Assembly (NCBI GenBank): GCA_927407015.1
Contig: CAKMJT010000045.1
Coordinates: 1 to 64,000, forward strand
Reading direction: 5' to 3'
Source: an uncultured Proteiniphilum sp.
GTDB taxonomy: Bacteria; Bacteroidota; Bacteroidia; Bacteroidales; Dysgonomonadaceae
Length of the DNA: 64,000 bases
Both the position numbers and the translations under genes were made by a program. The notes under the pieces are model-generated. The model did no database searches, was not told where the DNA came from, and saw only the letters and a program-made list of their open reading frames with translations. Positions within the stretch are counted from its first letter, which is position 1; the number at the start of each line of letters is the position of its first letter. Below, piece after piece: positions 62,400-64,000 of the stretch.

Positions 62400-62927
62400 A
62401 TGGAGAACGGTCCGACAGATAAAAACGGGCGCCGGTGGCTGGCGGCCTATGTGAAGATGCATCACGAGAAGAAGGTGCGCGACCGGCTGGCCGCGATGGG
62501 GATTGAAAGCTTCCTGCCGGTGCAGGTGGAGATGCGGCAGTGGAGCGACCGGAAGAAGAAGGTGGAACGGGTGCTCATCGCCATGATGATCTTCGTGCGT
62601 GTCGACAGGGAGGAGCAGCTCCGTGTGCTGCAGCTGCCTGCCGTGCTGCGTTACATGGTGCTCCGGGGTGAGCATGCCCCCGCGGAGATACCGGAGAAGC
62701 AGATGGAGCGCTTCCGCTTTATGCTCGACTACTCAGAGGGCACCGTCACCTTCAACGGCTGCGACCTGCAGCCCGGAGAGCAGGTACAGGTCATCAAGGG
62801 GCCGCTCAAGGGCCTCACCGGTGAGCTGATCACCGTCGACGGCCGATCCAGCATCGTCATCCGCATCGACCAGCTCGGCTGTGCCGCCGTGGAGATGCAG
62901 GCAGGCATGGTGGAGAGGATCGGGTGA
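62400..62927 (+). CDS. UpxY/RfaH-type transcription antiterminator
   Basis: 175 residues. NusG N-terminal domain (RWLAAYVKMHHEKKVRDRLA, GIESFLPVQVEMRQW) and a C-terminal KOW motif (PGEQVQVIKGPLKGLTGEL). Such proteins bind RNA polymerase and let it read through a downstream surface-polysaccharide operon in Bacteroidales. No polysaccharide gene follows in the window, so it may be an orphan, or the operon has been displaced by the region to its right. Confidence 0.9.
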   Translation: MENGPTDKNGRRWLAAYVKMHHEKKVRDRLAAMGIESFLPVQVEMRQWSDRKKKVERVLIAMMIFVRVDREEQLRVLQLPAVLRYMVLRGEHAPAEIPEKQMERFRFMLDYSEGTVTFNGCDLQPGEQVQVIKGPLKGLTGELITVDGRSSIVIRIDQLGCAAVEMQAGMVERIG

Positions 62928-62977
62928 CTAGCAGCGGCTATTTGTTATGCTGATATATTTCTGCATCATTTCATTCT

Positions 62978-63106
62978 CAAAAACAGGTAGTGATATACAT
63001 CAAAAACGGGTAGTGATATACATCAAAAACAGGTAACGATTTACCTCAAAAACGGGTAGTGATTTACCTCAAAAACAGGTAACGATTTACCTCAAAAACA
63101 GGTAAT
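62978..63106. repeat. 23-bp tandem repeat, five full copies and a partial one
   Basis: Units start at 62978, 63001, 63024, 63047, 63070 and 63093. Consensus CAAAAACRGGTARYGATWTA followed by CMT. No spacer separates the units. They lie directly before the promoter of the DUF4143 ATPase. Confidence 0.9.
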
Positions 63107-63133
63107 TCACCTTGTTTTTATGAAAAAATAGTC

Positions 63134-63141
63134 TAACTTTG
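63134..63141 (+). promoter_or_regulatory. -7 promoter box of the DUF4143 ATPase
   Basis: TAACTTTG, 24 bases before the start codon at 63165 and 28 bases after the last tandem repeat. Confidence 0.6.
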
Positions 63142-63164
63142 TCCGAACAACAAGATGAGACATT

Positions 63165-64000
63165 ATGAAATATTTGAAGCGAATTGCTGATAATCAGTTG
63201 GAATTATGAATCAAAAGAATCCAGCGGAGAAATTTCCTTACGTGAACTTTTTGATAATAAGGACTTTGATATAGATGGAATCGTCTCGAGCTTATCCATT
63301 GAAGATCTTATTTTTGCAGCATGCAGGGGAGGTTGGCCTTCTTCGTTAGATATCACAAGTAAAACAGCTCAGCTATTCATTGCAAAAGACTATGTAGATA
63401 TTATCTGTAATGAAGATATTTCAAAAGTAGATAAAGTTCAGCGCAATCCTGCATTGGCAAGACTTATCATGCGTTCTTATGCCCGAAATTTGTGTACACT
63501 TGCCAAAAAGACAAGTATGCTTGCCGATGTATCGGCCGAAATGGAAGGCACTTCCATGTCTACTTTCGACAGCTACAAAGAAGCATTGGAAAAACTCTTC
63601 GTGATAGAAGACATGGAAGCCTGGTCTCCGGCTATACGCTCGGCAACAGTGATCCGAACAGGAAAGAAACGTTGTTTTGTGGATCCTTCCATCGCTGTCG
63701 CAGCATTGGGAACATCACCACAGAACCTGGAACATGATCTCAAAACATTTGGATTTATTTATGAATCCATGTGTATACGCGACTTGAAAATCTATTCCCA
63801 GTCCTTAGGGGGCAGGTTGTCATACTATCACGATAGATATGGATTGGAAGCAGATGCAGTGCTACATCTGGATGACGGAAGGTATGCACTCATTGAATGT
63901 AAACTCGGCAGCCGGGATATAGAAGAGGGTGCGCAGCATTTGATTGAACTAAAGAATCTTGTGGAAGAAAGGATTCAGAAAGAGAAACAGACATCACTAA
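63165..64000 (+). pseudogene. AAA/DUF4143 ATPase with its Walker region deleted
   Basis: The gene opens normally (MKYLKRIADNQLEL) and reaches a stop at 63207. A second frame then continues with ESKESSGEISLRELFDN, GGWPSSLDITSKTAQLFIA and the DUF4143 part (LEADAVLHLDDGRYALIECK) to the window edge. The stretch that should carry the Walker A and B motifs (about 100 residues) is missing. It cannot act as an ATPase in this form. The C-terminal end lies beyond the window. Confidence 0.8.

Noticed and set aside
62978-63106. CRISPR-like direct repeats
   Set aside because: The 23-bp units follow each other without spacers and no cas gene is near.

Overview
The window looks like chromosome plus inserted mobile DNA from a Bacteroidota bacterium, most likely Bacteroidales. 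The signs are the repeated TAnnTTTG -7 promoter boxes, the lack of Shine-Dalgarno sites, an UpxY-type NusG paralogue, and the conjugative-element families DUF1896, a fused methylase/helicase, a TOPRIM primase/ATPase and RteC. Genus cannot be decided from the sequence. Most of the window is AT-rich accessory DNA. From about 60.2 kb rightwards GC content rises and the content looks chromosomal (tRNA-Val, copper-storage protein, SDR, UpxY).

Layout. (1) 0-5 kb: a dehydratase-like gene, then a class IIC group II intron (about 1189-5008) that sits in a large inverted repeat. It carries a second, different group II intron (3084-4960) exactly at the 3' edge of its domain V, so this is a twintron. (2) 5.2-22.8 kb: a metal-handling island, all on the minus strand. 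Two operons can be recognised. One runs from a Spy-like protein down to two cation-diffusion facilitators and a small Cys-rich protein. The other runs from a DUF6660 protein through a CzcA-CzcC fusion, CzcB, a P-type ATPase and a HydE-like radical SAM enzyme to small exported proteins. Each has a Fur-family gene just upstream, and both promoters carry the same palindrome overlapping the -7 box. Two related hairpins (about 5.2 and 22.7 kb) bracket the island. (3) 23.3-25.3 kb: an IS91-type transposase and a tyrosine recombinase. (4) 25.6-36.8 kb: conjugative-element genes, interrupted by an IS256-type element with an 8-bp target duplication, and a possible RteC gene split at a nine-G tract.

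(5) 36.9-47.8 kb: a defence cluster on the minus strand: XRE regulator, SNF2-type helicase, AbiEi, AbiEii, DUF4391, type III Mod, type III Res. AbiEi to Res overlap or nearly touch, and a palindromic operator with a promoter lies just upstream of AbiEi. The toxin-antitoxin pair therefore appears built into the restriction-modification operon. (6) 48.28-57.35 kb: a 9.1-kb integrative element bounded by a 15-bp direct repeat. It has a tyrosine integrase, an orphan arm-domain-like protein, several HTH proteins, a phage-CRI/X-like replication initiator, an HNH-like protein, and three unknown cargo genes, the last with an HExxH motif. A 154-bp GC-rich tandem repeat lies at its right end. No capsid or Zot-like gene is visible.

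(7) 57.4-59.7 kb: a decayed integrase, a Fic protein, and a second copy of a roughly 230-bp palindrome-containing block also found at 47.9 kb. This copy ends inside a DUF4143 ATPase fragment and may mark the end of the larger element. (8) 60.2-64 kb: tRNA-Val, copper-storage protein, SDR, a multiply deleted esterase, an UpxY regulator, 23-bp tandem repeats, and a DUF4143 ATPase that has lost its Walker region. All family calls are from reading the sequence; no searches were run.
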